Shown: positions 50,442 to 59,521 of the stretch, piece after piece
Layout: each line of letters opens with the position of its first letter
Position numbering within the stretch: the stretch's first letter is position 1
Assembly: GCA_030432235.1 (NCBI GenBank)
Contig: JAUIHT010000004.1
Span: 186,001-250,000, forward strand
DNA: 64,000 nucleotides
Reading direction: 5' to 3'
DNA from: Verrucomicrobiia bacterium
GTDB taxonomy: Bacteria; Verrucomicrobiota; Verrucomicrobiia; Opitutales; Cerasicoccaceae
Notes under the pieces: generated by a model
The model's database searches: none
The model's input: only the letters and a program-made list of their open reading frames with translations
What the model was told of the DNA's origin: nothing
Translations under genes and position numbers: made by a program

Positions 50442-52659
50442 TCACGTTGCACGGAAGAGGCGCGCGTGGCCGGCTTCAATCATGGATGCGGTTGCAGGCT
50501 GCCCGTTCTGCAAATCAACAGCGTCACCTGGCAAGCGTAGGTCGAAGGACCGCAAGGATAACTCGCTCCGGCTGAAGTTCGCCACCAGCCAATAGCGAAG
50601 TCCGTCCAAGCCGGAGACTTCCACAGCGCGTACTTGTGCCGTGCCAGTGTCCAGTTGCGCCTGGAGATTTGCGTCGTGGAAAGCTCGTGTTTGCTGCGTG
50701 CTGACGGATGAGAGAACGGCCCACCCGCAATCAAGGATGACTTCTCCTGCTTCGAAACACGCAGGCCCGAGCACCAGCGGGTAGCAGATTTCTTCGACGT
50801 AAAGCGACCGCAGGTTCCCTGCGCGGCGTTCGGGTGTCCGGTGTATCGTCAGCTCCCTGTCACCGTAAAGGCCCACAACGCCAAGCTTACCCTCAATGTT
50901 TGCCCAGTGCCCATGCAGGGAAAGGGCCTGCTCGTGTGCTGGAGGAGACTCAAGAACGATTTCTCCATCACCGCATTCCAGCCTGCGCCGATACTGCTGG
51001 TAGACATCATTTGGAATATTCAGGTGGAGGCCCTTGATGCTGGCAACATAGCCCCGGCGAGCACCCATCTGGCAGAAATGCATACCGATCACGGTGTGCC
51101 CATCGGGCAGTGCCGCAAAGGCAGTTTGAAGGAGGGCGGAGTCACTACCGGACCAGCTTTCGGCTAATACGAGGTCCGCACCTTCGATTAGCGAACCACA
51201 AGTGATAAAACCGCCCTCGAATGAGCTGATGTTGCAGCTATTGAGCCGTCGTTGAGGCTGGGCAGAGTCGCGCAGCGAATGATGGCAGAACTCCACGCGC
51301 CCACCGAGATTGTATTCCCACTCGGCCAGATGGCCGTCACCGGGAGGTTGGCACATCCCCTGGGCTAAGTTCATCGCGCGCCAACAAAAAGAAGCCAGGC
51401 GGGTCGGACAGCGATGAAAAACGGCTCCATGCTCTGGCTCGCACCAGCTATCAGCGACCGTAGTCTCGAAGTCCTCTTCCGCTCCATGTCCTTCCGTTGT
51501 AACCAACTCCCGGTAGCTGACCAGCATAGCCAGCGCACAGGCGCGATCGGATTCCAACCGGGTATAATAGAGAGGGTTTCTACGCCGCAAGGCATCCAGG
51601 CGAGACGAATAGAAACTCCCGTCGTTATTCTGTGAAGTCTCTCCCTGAATCAACCCCAGCTGGCGCTCAATTAACGGCAGCGCATGAGGATCCTTTAGGT
51701 AATCTGCGGCGAAAAGAAGTGCTGGCAGCAAGTATTCCTGGCAGTAGGCATAGCGTATCCGACCGTCTCCTCCGATACGAGCCAGACGACCATCACTGAA
51801 AATAAAGCGCCTAAGGACATTCCAAAGCTCCACCTGGTGCAGGTAGAGGCTCTCCGGGCAAGGAAGACCGGCAGCCTTCATGTCAAAGTGAAGCATGGCC
51901 ACATTGCTGACGCAGATGACCATATACCCGACGTTCAGATATCCGTGGTGATCCAATGCATAATGGGAAAAGAAATTAGCACCGATGTGCCGCTCTCGGA
52001 GGGGCTTGCCGGCTATGATTCGTTCATCCAAAGCGTCGGCCTCAATGCTGACGCCGTTTATCAGGAACTCGTGAGCGCGTTCCTGCCACAGTGCGGCGTG
52101 AGGATGCTCTGGATAATGCATCGCAGCACGCCAGAGCAAAGCGCCATTCCAGATATTGGACTCCGGATCATTAGCGCCTTCATGTGCCCAGCGTGACGCT
52201 TTGATGCCTTGGTTTTGCCCTCGATGGGTAGTCATGGAGAAGCCAATCGGCTTCGTTACAAAGCATGTTACGAAGCGCGTCTTGGTCGGATGCCGAAAGA
52301 TATGGCCCCAAATGATGCACCCCGAACATCATGCGCTCCACACCCAATGCGCTGATCCAGGTGTTACCCCAGCGTGAACCGTCCGCGCAATGAAAGCGGC
52401 CTGTCTTGTGGCTCTCCAAATTATAGCGCAAGGCGGCCAGAGACCGCTCAAGAGCCCAGTTCGTATCTATATCCGATAATTCCTTGCTCTTGGCACAGAG
52501 TGTAGCCAATACGGCGGCAAATTTTTGCTGGGTCTGCACTCCCCAGCCATTGTAACCAGTGCCATAAATTCCAAGATGCTCACGCCCGACTGGAATCGTC
52601 CAGTAACGCTCAGCCGCCTTGGCCCAATAGTTGATAAGACTTAAGGCAATGGACACCAT
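50442..52659 (-). pseudogene. alpha/alpha-barrel protein gene interrupted by a frameshift
   Basis: Two overlapping minus-strand frames together make one protein of about 735 residues. The first (52659-52180) runs MVSIALSLINYWAKAAERYW to NEADWLLHDYPSRAK and then ends after a few out-of-frame residues. The second continues as GIKASRWAHEGANDPESN and NIWNGALLWRAAMHYPEHPH to 50442, with its apparent ATG at 52235 lying inside the LHD codons of the first frame. A one-base shift near the GGGCAAAACC at about 52215-52225 joins them. The protein looks like an alpha/alpha-toroid (repeated W/Y-rich helices, RIGGDGRIRYAYCQEYLLPA) with a C-terminal sandwich, in the manner of heparinase II/III-like lyases, but I see no family-specific catalytic motif. 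It is divergent from the AraC gene at 52852. Confidence 0.75.
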
Positions 52660-52851
52660 TCTCGATTATATTAATATAACCCCGACACTTTGATCGAAGC
52701 AATAAGCAAGGCACTACAGCAAATCCTGAATTACGCAACAAGGTGCACGACGCGAATAGTGCTTTCACATGCCTACCAATTCAGGCAGCATTCAATGCAA
52801 GGCGGTTAGCGTGCTGGTGACCATCGTCCTACAAACCGCCAGGCTGAGTAT

Positions 52852-53724
52852 ATGACTATGAAAACGACGTCCGACAGGATTGTTTTCGAAGGAGGCAATA
52901 CCTTGTTGCCGGAGCTGGAACTAGTAGGTTGGGCTCGGGTAAAAGCGGCCCGTACAGGTGCCCTCACTGCGCACACGCACCCCAAGGTTCTCGAGGTCTT
53001 TTGCCTGGAGCGCGGTGAAGCGGAATGGTGGGTGGAACAGGAGAACCATCGATTGATGGCGGGGGACATCTATCTGAACCGACCGGGTGAACTCCACGGC
53101 GCCGTGGGCAGTGTGTTGCGTCCATGCGCCTATACCTGGCTGCAAGTAGACATTGGGCCTTATTGCCTGCCTGGTATGCCTGCGGAGCACGCAAACGCAC
53201 TCTGTACACGATTAGTGGCCTCGGGTGTCCGGCGGTTTGCCGGTTCGCATGAGTTGCGTACTGCATTCTCCAGTATGTTTGCGCTGCATTTACGCAAGAA
53301 GAGCCCGTTCACATTTCTAGTTCGCGCGCAACTTCATCTGCTGCTGGCACTCCTGGCCGAAGAATTGAAAGCCGCATCCGAAGCAACACAATCTGCAAGC
53401 CAGTATTCCTATGCCATCAGAAGAGCCATTGAGCGTATCGATTCAGATCCCTCTGAAGATTGGAATATACCGGAGCTAGCTGCGTGGGTGGGGCTTCGGT
53501 CCAGTCAATTCAACGCGCGTTTTTTCTCGGAAACCGGGCGCACTCCGGCGGACTACCGTCGGTGGCGGCGCATTGAGTTGGCCAAGAAACGGCTCCGCGC
53601 CAGCAAATGTTCCATTGTGCGTCTGGCCCACGAGTTAGGGTTCAGTTCAAGCCAACACTTTGCCGCGACGTTCCGTCGGCTGGAGGGCACTAGCCCCAGC
53701 CATTATCGAGACACCACGCGATGA
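52852..53724 (+). CDS. AraC-family transcriptional regulator
   Basis: A 290-residue protein; a second ATG lies two codons in. The N-terminal cupin domain is clear (ALTAHTHPKVLEVFCLERGE, HRLMAGDIYLNRPGELHGAV), with His residues typical of sugar-sensing AraC proteins. The C-terminal double helix-turn-helix is IPELAAWVGLRSSQFNARFF and IVRLAHELGFSSSQHFAATF, ending GTSPSHYRD. It is divergent from the frameshifted alpha/alpha-barrel gene (192-bp gap) and precedes the Gfo/Idh/MocA and TIM-barrel genes, which are its likely targets. Confidence 0.92.
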   Translation: MTMKTTSDRIVFEGGNTLLPELELVGWARVKAARTGALTAHTHPKVLEVFCLERGEAEWWVEQENHRLMAGDIYLNRPGELHGAVGSVLRPCAYTWLQVDIGPYCLPGMPAEHANALCTRLVASGVRRFAGSHELRTAFSSMFALHLRKKSPFTFLVRAQLHLLLALLAEELKAASEATQSASQYSYAIRRAIERIDSDPSEDWNIPELAAWVGLRSSQFNARFFSETGRTPADYRRWRRIELAKKRLRASKCSIVRLAHELGFSSSQHFAATFRRLEGTSPSHYRDTTR

Positions 53725-53808
53725 GCCTTCAAAGAGGCTGGCATGGTCAAAAAACTACGGCGATGAAGAATGAACGCCATCCGCCTGGTTTTCTGTTAAT
53801 ATGGTGCC

Positions 53809-54966
53809 ATGGAACTCGTTCGTTTTGGAATCATTGGTCTTGGCAACATAGGTAACAGCCACGTTAACCGCTTTCTGGAAGGCAAAATTCCCGGAGCAAA
53901 ATTAGTCGCTGTTTGTGATAACAATCCGGCTGCCTTGGAGCGCTATGCCGACATCAGAGGATGGACTGACAGCGCTGCCCTCATACGTTCCGGTGAGGTC
54001 GACGCCGTCCTGATCGCCACCCCTCATAATTTGCATGTGCCAATAGGAATCGACGCGTTGGAAAACGGACTTCACGTGTTATGCGAAAAGCCACTGGCCG
54101 TTCATAAGGCAGACTGCCAGCGCCTGCTTGCCGCCCATACCAACCCGGAGCTTGTTTTCGGGATCATGTTCGACACCCGCACCGAGCCACGCTACCAGAA
54201 GGTGCGTGAAATGATCTTGGGTGGTGAGCTTGGCCGCATCCGGCGAATCAACTGGATTCTCACCAACTGGTTCCGCTCCAATGCCTACTATGCATCCAGT
54301 AGTTGGCGCGCCACATGGGCAGGTGAAGGAGGCGGCATCCTCGTCAACCAACTGCCGCACGACCTCGATCTCTTTCAGTGGATTTTTGGACTGCCCCGTC
54401 GCGTACGGGCCTTTTGCCCGCTGGGCAAGTATCATCCGATCGAAGTCGAAGATGAAGTCAATGCCCTCCTTGAGTTTGAAGATGGCACCACGGCAGTGCT
54501 TGTAGGCTCGACCGGTGAGGCCCCCGGAACAGACCGCCGTGAAATCGTGGGTGATCTCGGGAGACTTGTGATTCATACGGACCATCTGCATTGGACCCGT
54601 AATCTGGTCCCTACAGATGAGCATTGTCGCACGACCAAGGAGGGCTTCGTCTCACCAGAGACCGAAGAAATAGTGATACCGATTGAGGGCCAAGCCGGCC
54701 GCCATACCGAAGTGATCTGCCGCTTCGTCGAAGCCATCCGGGAAGGCAAGCCACTGGTGGCGCGGGCGGAGGAAGGCCTCGCCTCAGCAGAGCTCGCCAA
54801 CGCCATCCTGCTCTCATCGGAAGAAGATCGCACGGTGGATTTACCACTCGATGCCGAAGCCTTTTCCGCCTGCTTGGAAAGACTTTGCGCAACGTCGCGT
54901 TTCTCCCCTGGGGATGCGTCTCCGGTAGCAACCCCTGCTCCCAATATGAACGCGTCCTTCAACTGA
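53809..54966 (+). CDS. Gfo/Idh/MocA-family oxidoreductase
   Basis: A 385-residue NAD(P)-dependent dehydrogenase. ELVRFGIIGLGNIGNSHVNR is the Rossmann loop, LCEKPLAVHK (Glu93-Lys94-Pro95) the family motif, and GEGGGILVNQLPHDLDLFQW the substrate-domain helix with His. It is followed 41 bp later by a TIM-barrel sugar epimerase-like gene on the same strand; this pairing occurs in pathways where a sugar is oxidised to a 3-keto form before the glycosidic bond is cleaved or the sugar epimerised (established for some members; its application here is inference). It is fairly long for the family, with a 20-residue tail. Confidence 0.9.
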   Translation: MELVRFGIIGLGNIGNSHVNRFLEGKIPGAKLVAVCDNNPAALERYADIRGWTDSAALIRSGEVDAVLIATPHNLHVPIGIDALENGLHVLCEKPLAVHKADCQRLLAAHTNPELVFGIMFDTRTEPRYQKVREMILGGELGRIRRINWILTNWFRSNAYYASSSWRATWAGEGGGILVNQLPHDLDLFQWIFGLPRRVRAFCPLGKYHPIEVEDEVNALLEFEDGTTAVLVGSTGEAPGTDRREIVGDLGRLVIHTDHLHWTRNLVPTDEHCRTTKEGFVSPETEEIVIPIEGQAGRHTEVICRFVEAIREGKPLVARAEEGLASAELANAILLSSEEDRTVDLPLDAEAFSACLERLCATSRFSPGDASPVATPAPNMNASFN

Positions 54967-55007
54967 ACCTTAAATATCACTGTTTCCTGAACCCCTAGAT
55001 TATTACC

Positions 55008-55907
55008 ATGTTCCCTGCTTATTATTCTGGATTTGCCGATGAAGCTGGCCCTGACCTGGACACGCAAATACGAGCCACGCTTGAACTGGGGTGGAATGCC
55101 ATCGAAATGCGCGGCGTGCGGGTCCCCGGATACGATGCGGCCAATCTGCACGACATTCCCGATGAAGCTTTTGAGAAGGTAGCCGAAGGTCTGGCCCTCG
55201 CCGGGGTTCGCGTCAATTCCCTGGGCTCCGCCTTGGCCAACCACGGCAAGGACATCAGCAAGCCTTTCGCCGAAGAGGCGACTACGGCTCGTCGCACGGC
55301 CGAACGCAGCCAACGCCTTGGGGCCGAGTTTGTTCGCGTCATGAGCTACCCGATAGGCGATCCGACGAACCTGCACGAGGAAGAACGCTACCGCCGCTTA
55401 CGCGAGTTCGTCACCATATTCGCGGATGCCGGGATTACGGTAGTACATGAAAACTGCAATAATTTCGGCGGTATGGGCTGGCCTTACGCCCTGCGTTTGC
55501 TGGAAAACGTTCCCGGGCTGAAACTGGTCTTCGACATGGGCAATTGCGTGGCTGATCTGGACTACAACCAGCCTGCGCCCCACCCTTGCCAGGATGCTTG
55601 GGAATTCTATGAAAATGTCCGCGATCACGTCGTGTATGTGCATATCAAAGATGCCCATCAGGGCGTAGCCCGAGACAAGAAACTGCACTGTTTCCCAGGC
55701 GAGGGCCATGGACAGGTTCGCCGTATTGTGACCGATTTATTCGAGCGCGGCTACTCCGGTGGCCTTTCCATTGAGCCCCATATGTACGCCGGGCTGGACG
55801 ATGCCAGTCTCACGCACGAGGACAACTGCTACCAGACCTACTTGCAATACGGCCGCCGCCTCATGCACATGGTCGAGGAAATCAAGCAAAAGACCGCTCT
55901 TGTATGA
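55008..55907 (+). CDS. sugar phosphate isomerase/epimerase-type TIM-barrel protein
   Basis: A 299-residue AP-endonuclease-2-fold protein. Metal-binding residues expected in this fold are visible: Glu148 in VVHENCNNFGG, Asp176 in LVFDMGNC, His212 in VYVHIKDAH and Glu256 in LSIEPHM, and FPGEGHGQVRRI forms the loop before the last strand. Members include xylose isomerase-like epimerases, IolE/IolI, and 3-keto-sugar eliminases/hydratases. It is encoded after a Gfo/Idh/MocA dehydrogenase and converges with a LacI gene 20 bp away. Likely acts on the keto-sugar produced by its neighbour (inference). Confidence 0.9.
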   Translation: MFPAYYSGFADEAGPDLDTQIRATLELGWNAIEMRGVRVPGYDAANLHDIPDEAFEKVAEGLALAGVRVNSLGSALANHGKDISKPFAEEATTARRTAERSQRLGAEFVRVMSYPIGDPTNLHEEERYRRLREFVTIFADAGITVVHENCNNFGGMGWPYALRLLENVPGLKLVFDMGNCVADLDYNQPAPHPCQDAWEFYENVRDHVVYVHIKDAHQGVARDKKLHCFPGEGHGQVRRIVTDLFERGYSGGLSIEPHMYAGLDDASLTHEDNCYQTYLQYGRRLMHMVEEIKQKTALV

Positions 55908-55927
55908 TCGCTAGATTAGCCCAAGCT

Positions 55928-56971
55928 TCATTGTGCAGACTGCGCTCTGACAGTCTGCCCCTCTACCCACGTACCATCGATCATAATACTTCTCGGTGAG
56001 CGTGGAATACCGAAGTCATTGCACTGAATCGTCGTGTGGAGCAAATCCATGGCCGCCTTACCGATCTCGAAAGAGTTCTCATTTACGCCGGCATAGCCGG
56101 AACCCCTCTCAGTAACAGAGAGAAAAGCCAGTCCAATATCTTCAGGAACCGCCATTCCGAGATCCTTTAACCATTTAGGAGTGTCCCAAAAATTGGTCAG
56201 GATAACGTCCGGCTTTTGGTTCTCAATGTAGTGCTCTAACTCTTCACGACTGAAACTGCTAACACTGTTTACCGGTATGGTATCATGGGTCGCGAAACAT
56301 TTCTGCTCCATCATGCAACCGGCCATCCACGCATAGCCCACGCGGGCGTCGTAGCGCTGATTCAGGATAATACCAACACGCCTATAGCCAAGTTTATACA
56401 ATTCCCTGACTGCGAGAGAGGCCGAGCGAAAGTGATTATTCGTGGCCACATGCAGCACTGGCTCTGCCAAGGTAAACCCAAAAGTCACGGCGGCAAAATG
56501 CTCCCATGCCAGATCCAACGAAGTATTCGTCTTCGGTTGAGGAGGTAACAGAATCCCATAGATATTTCTTGTCCTTAAAATATCACCCATGCGTTTCGGG
56601 GTCATCCCACGCTCATTGAGCCAAAACTCCTCAATGGTATAGCCAAGTTCTTTTGACCGGGACAACGCACCTTGGAAATACTCCGCATACACGGGGTGCT
56701 CATGTTGCCATTCCTTGGGCTTAGACCAGTTAGTCAGCCAGGCAACAGTAGCCCGGTTCAAACGATTACAATCACGGTGTCGATAGGCCATCAGCGCCTT
56801 CAGCATTGGGTCCGGCCTCCAACCAAGCTCATTAGCCACACGAAGAATCGCCTGACGAACATCCTCCGTAATCCTGGGACTATTTCTCAGAGCCAGGGAA
56901 ACGGTCATTTGGCTGACGCCGCAAGCCTTGGCAATGTCGCGCTGCGTTGGGCGGTATGAGTCTCTATTCAT
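55928..56971 (-). CDS. LacI-family transcriptional regulator
   Basis: A 347-residue protein. The helix-turn-helix is QRDIAKACGVSQMTVSLALR, the hinge ANELGWRPDPMLKALMAYR, and the effector domain is complete (YAEYFQGALSRSKELGYTIE, VGIILNQRYDARVGYAWMAG, ending IMIDGTWVEGQT). It converges with the TIM-barrel gene and is preceded by a 232-bp gap after the SDR gene on the same strand. Its targets could be the SDR/kinase divergent pair or the Gfo/TIM pair; I did not find a convincing palindromic operator in either promoter. Confidence 0.93.
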   Translation of the reverse strand: MNRDSYRPTQRDIAKACGVSQMTVSLALRNSPRITEDVRQAILRVANELGWRPDPMLKALMAYRHRDCNRLNRATVAWLTNWSKPKEWQHEHPVYAEYFQGALSRSKELGYTIEEFWLNERGMTPKRMGDILRTRNIYGILLPPQPKTNTSLDLAWEHFAAVTFGFTLAEPVLHVATNNHFRSASLAVRELYKLGYRRVGIILNQRYDARVGYAWMAGCMMEQKCFATHDTIPVNSVSSFSREELEHYIENQKPDVILTNFWDTPKWLKDLGMAVPEDIGLAFLSVTERGSGYAGVNENSFEIGKAAMDLLHTTIQCNDFGIPRSPRSIMIDGTWVEGQTVRAQSAQ

Positions 56972-57203
56972 GGCCTAAGCGATCCGGACAGAATTTGCCG
57001 CACAACCTCCTACCCTATGGGAACTAAGTGAACGGAACACAAGGGGGCATGCATACTTGAGTTATTCTGCACCGAACAACCAAGAATTACCAGTCAGTTT
57101 TCAGTAAAAACAGCCCTGCGGTTGCGAACCTACCCTGACCAAAAGATGCTGAAGAAACAAAAAATATTTTAATCGCAGCAAAAGCTACAGCGACATGACA
57201 CTA

Positions 57204-57947
57204 TCAGGTAATCGAGCGGCCCCCGTCAGCGACTATCTCAGCGCCAGTAATAAAGGCAGATTTGTCGCTGACCAGGAACAGAGCTGTCTGCGCGATTTCA
57301 TTCGTCGTTCCTATGCGCCCAGCTGGAAGCTGTTGACCCAGAGCTATCTTGACTTCGTCTCCTTCGGCAAATCCAGGGGTGTCAACAGCTCCCGAAACCA
57401 GTGTATTGGCTCTAATAACGGGTCCGTAATCACGAGAAAGCACCCGGCTCAAGGCGTTAACACCACCCTTTGCCACAGCATAGGCGCCAAAACTCGGTTC
57501 AGGTATGATGGATTGCAGCGAAGAGACATTCACAATACTGCCGGCTCCTGCCTTCAGCATGAAGGGGATGGCCGCACGCGCTCCCATGAAATAAGCCTTA
57601 AGGGAAACCGCCATCGTCTGATCCCAATCTTGATCGGATACATCACCAATTTTAGTGTAGGTTCGCCAGTAGGCATTGTTAACGAGGATATCCCAAGTCC
57701 ACCCTTTTTCGGTTATCCAACTCGCAAGTTCGCTCCACTTTTCAGGAAGGCCAACATCCATGCAAAAGGCATGGGCTTTACCTCCTTCAGCACGAATTGC
57801 CTGGGCCACCGCCTCAAGCTGTTCTTCCTTACGAGCCAGAAGGATCACTTTGGCGCCCTGCTGTGCAAACACCTTTGCTATTTCTTCACCGATTCCCTGG
57901 CTCGCTCCCGCAATCACGGCCACTCTATTTTCTAATTCAGCTGTCAT
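57204..57947 (-). CDS. SDR-family oxidoreductase
   Basis: A 247-residue classical SDR. The cofactor loop is VAVIAGASQGIGEEIAK, NNA is present in ILVNNAYW, and the catalytic Ser142, Tyr156 and Lys160 lie in VNVSSLQS and FGAYAVAKGGV. The basic residues after strand 2 (LLARKEEQL) suggest NADP(H). It is divergent from the FGGY kinase with a 54-bp gap, so both probably share a control region. In this setting it likely interconverts a keto-sugar or sugar acid and the corresponding polyol or hydroxy acid (inference). Confidence 0.92.
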   Translation of the reverse strand: MTAELENRVAVIAGASQGIGEEIAKVFAQQGAKVILLARKEEQLEAVAQAIRAEGGKAHAFCMDVGLPEKWSELASWITEKGWTWDILVNNAYWRTYTKIGDVSDQDWDQTMAVSLKAYFMGARAAIPFMLKAGAGSIVNVSSLQSIIPEPSFGAYAVAKGGVNALSRVLSRDYGPVIRANTLVSGAVDTPGFAEGDEVKIALGQQLPAGRIGTTNEIAQTALFLVSDKSAFITGAEIVADGGRSIT

Positions 57948-58001
57948 GCCATTACCCTTATTCTTCCCTTTGATTCAAGGACAAGCCACAAGCTAGTTTT
58001 C

Positions 58002-59495
58002 ATGAAAAACGACCCGCGCATACTGTGCCTGGATATAGGTACATCGGCCTGCAAAGGAGGCCTGTTTGACCGCGCAGGTAATGCCGTAAAAACCGCCCGG
58101 GTTAGCTATCCTTTCCTGCCCTCAAAGGATGCCTCGAAGGTAGAGCAAGACCCAGAAGCAATCTGGAGCGCCATCGAAACAACGATACAAGAACTTGCTT
58201 CTCATCATGAGTCGGCCTCGCGGATTGCTGCCATATCTTTAAGCGCTCAGATGAGCACCCACATGCTCGTTGATCGCCAAAATGCCCCCCTGAGTCACTT
58301 TCTGACATGGGCAGACAGCCGGGCAGAACGGGAGTCTGTAGAGTTTGCCTCCAACTTCAGCCCAGAGCTACTTATTCAGGAATTGGGCGCGAAGTTGCCC
58401 CCTGCTCCCTCGTGGCCTCTGCCAAAATTAAAATGGTGGATGCGCCATGAGCCAGACTTGATTGAGCGCGCGCATTATCTGGTGCAGCCCAAAGATTGGA
58501 TCATCTGGAAGCTCACCGGACGATGGATATCGGACTTGTCCAGCTTGCGAGGCATTCGGCATCAAAAAAACGGTTCGTGCAGCCAGATGCTGATGGACTG
58601 GTGCGGTGTCCATCCAGATATTGTCCTTCCTTATGCGAAACCCCATGATATCGCGGGAACGCTTCGTCCGGAATGGGCTAAAGCATGGAAGCTATCCGCA
58701 GACATTCCCGTCATCGTAGGACTCAACGATCTCGCAGCAGCCGTTATCGGAGTAACCGGGCTTACGAACCATACGACCGCTTTCGATATTACCGGCACAT
58801 CGGAACAACTGGGCGTCTACCTGCCGCAACCAGATGTTTCATTTAGCACAAGCGCATTCAGCCAGATTCCCTTACTCGATAATCATACCTTGCGCTACGG
58901 AGTCACCTCCTCCAGCGGAAGCGTCCTGAATTGGTATCAAAATCAATTCAGCTATGCAAAAACATCCGGGGACTGGCACCAGGTATTCCGGGAGGCTCTC
59001 GAAACAGTCCCTCCAGGTTCTGATGGTTTATTGTTCCTGCCCTATCTGTATGGCGAACGTGCGCCTTGGTTTAACCCCAAAGCAAGCGGAGCCTTCGCTG
59101 GCATTCACTCAAGGCATACGAATCGTCATTTCACCCGCGCAGTAGTCGAGGGCATCACATACAACCTACAGGCAATTTACCACAGGCTTGGTGCTGAGAA
59201 TATTAACGAGATACATGCGATCGGAGGCAGTACTACTTCCAAAGCTTGGAATCAGTTAAAAGCCGATGTGTTTCAAGTCCGTCTCATGGTCCCGGAGTGC
59301 CGCGAAGCGGGATGCCTCGGCGCCGCAATCCTCGCCTCGCATGCCCTCGGCTGGCATGGCTCAATAACCGAGGCCGGCAAGGCGATGATTCGGACGAAGG
59401 ATGTTTACGAGCCAAATGCATCGATGGCCGATTTCTATCAGGAGCAATGCGCGCGATTCGAGGCCCTATACCACGTGCTTCATCCTGCAGAATAA
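58002..59495 (+). CDS. FGGY-family carbohydrate kinase
   Basis: A 497-residue kinase of normal family length. ILCLDIGTSACKGGLFD is the phosphate-1 loop, HFLTWADSRAERE the first FGGY region, FDITGTSEQLGVYL the phosphate-2 region, LLFLPYLYGERAPWF and GSTTSKAWNQLKADVFQ the second signature, and EAGCLGAAILAS the adenosine region. The best match by eye is to gluconokinase/xylulokinase-like members. It starts an apparent operon with the polyol-phosphate dehydrogenase-like gene (26-bp gap), the lactonase-dehydrogenase fusion and the GH36 gene. It would supply the phosphorylated sugar or sugar acid for the next enzymes. Confidence 0.92.
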   Translation: MKNDPRILCLDIGTSACKGGLFDRAGNAVKTARVSYPFLPSKDASKVEQDPEAIWSAIETTIQELASHHESASRIAAISLSAQMSTHMLVDRQNAPLSHFLTWADSRAERESVEFASNFSPELLIQELGAKLPPAPSWPLPKLKWWMRHEPDLIERAHYLVQPKDWIIWKLTGRWISDLSSLRGIRHQKNGSCSQMLMDWCGVHPDIVLPYAKPHDIAGTLRPEWAKAWKLSADIPVIVGLNDLAAAVIGVTGLTNHTTAFDITGTSEQLGVYLPQPDVSFSTSAFSQIPLLDNHTLRYGVTSSSGSVLNWYQNQFSYAKTSGDWHQVFREALETVPPGSDGLLFLPYLYGERAPWFNPKASGAFAGIHSRHTNRHFTRAVVEGITYNLQAIYHRLGAENINEIHAIGGSTTSKAWNQLKADVFQVRLMVPECREAGCLGAAILASHALGWHGSITEAGKAMIRTKDVYEPNASMADFYQEQCARFEALYHVLHPAE

Positions 59496-59521
59496 ACCTA
59501 ACGACTCCGACCCAACTTACC

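Noticed and set aside
53728-53745. AGCCT/AGGCT hairpin after the AraC gene at 52852
   Set aside because: Only five base pairs and no T-run; too weak to call a terminator.
54573-55376. 267-codon minus-strand frame across the Gfo and TIM-barrel genes
   Set aside because: Spans two well-supported plus-strand genes and has no recognisable domain.
59246-59521. N-terminal extension of the MtlD-like gene into the kinase gene
   Set aside because: The extension is out-of-frame kinase DNA with no similarity to MtlD; the Rossmann strand begins at ATG 59522.
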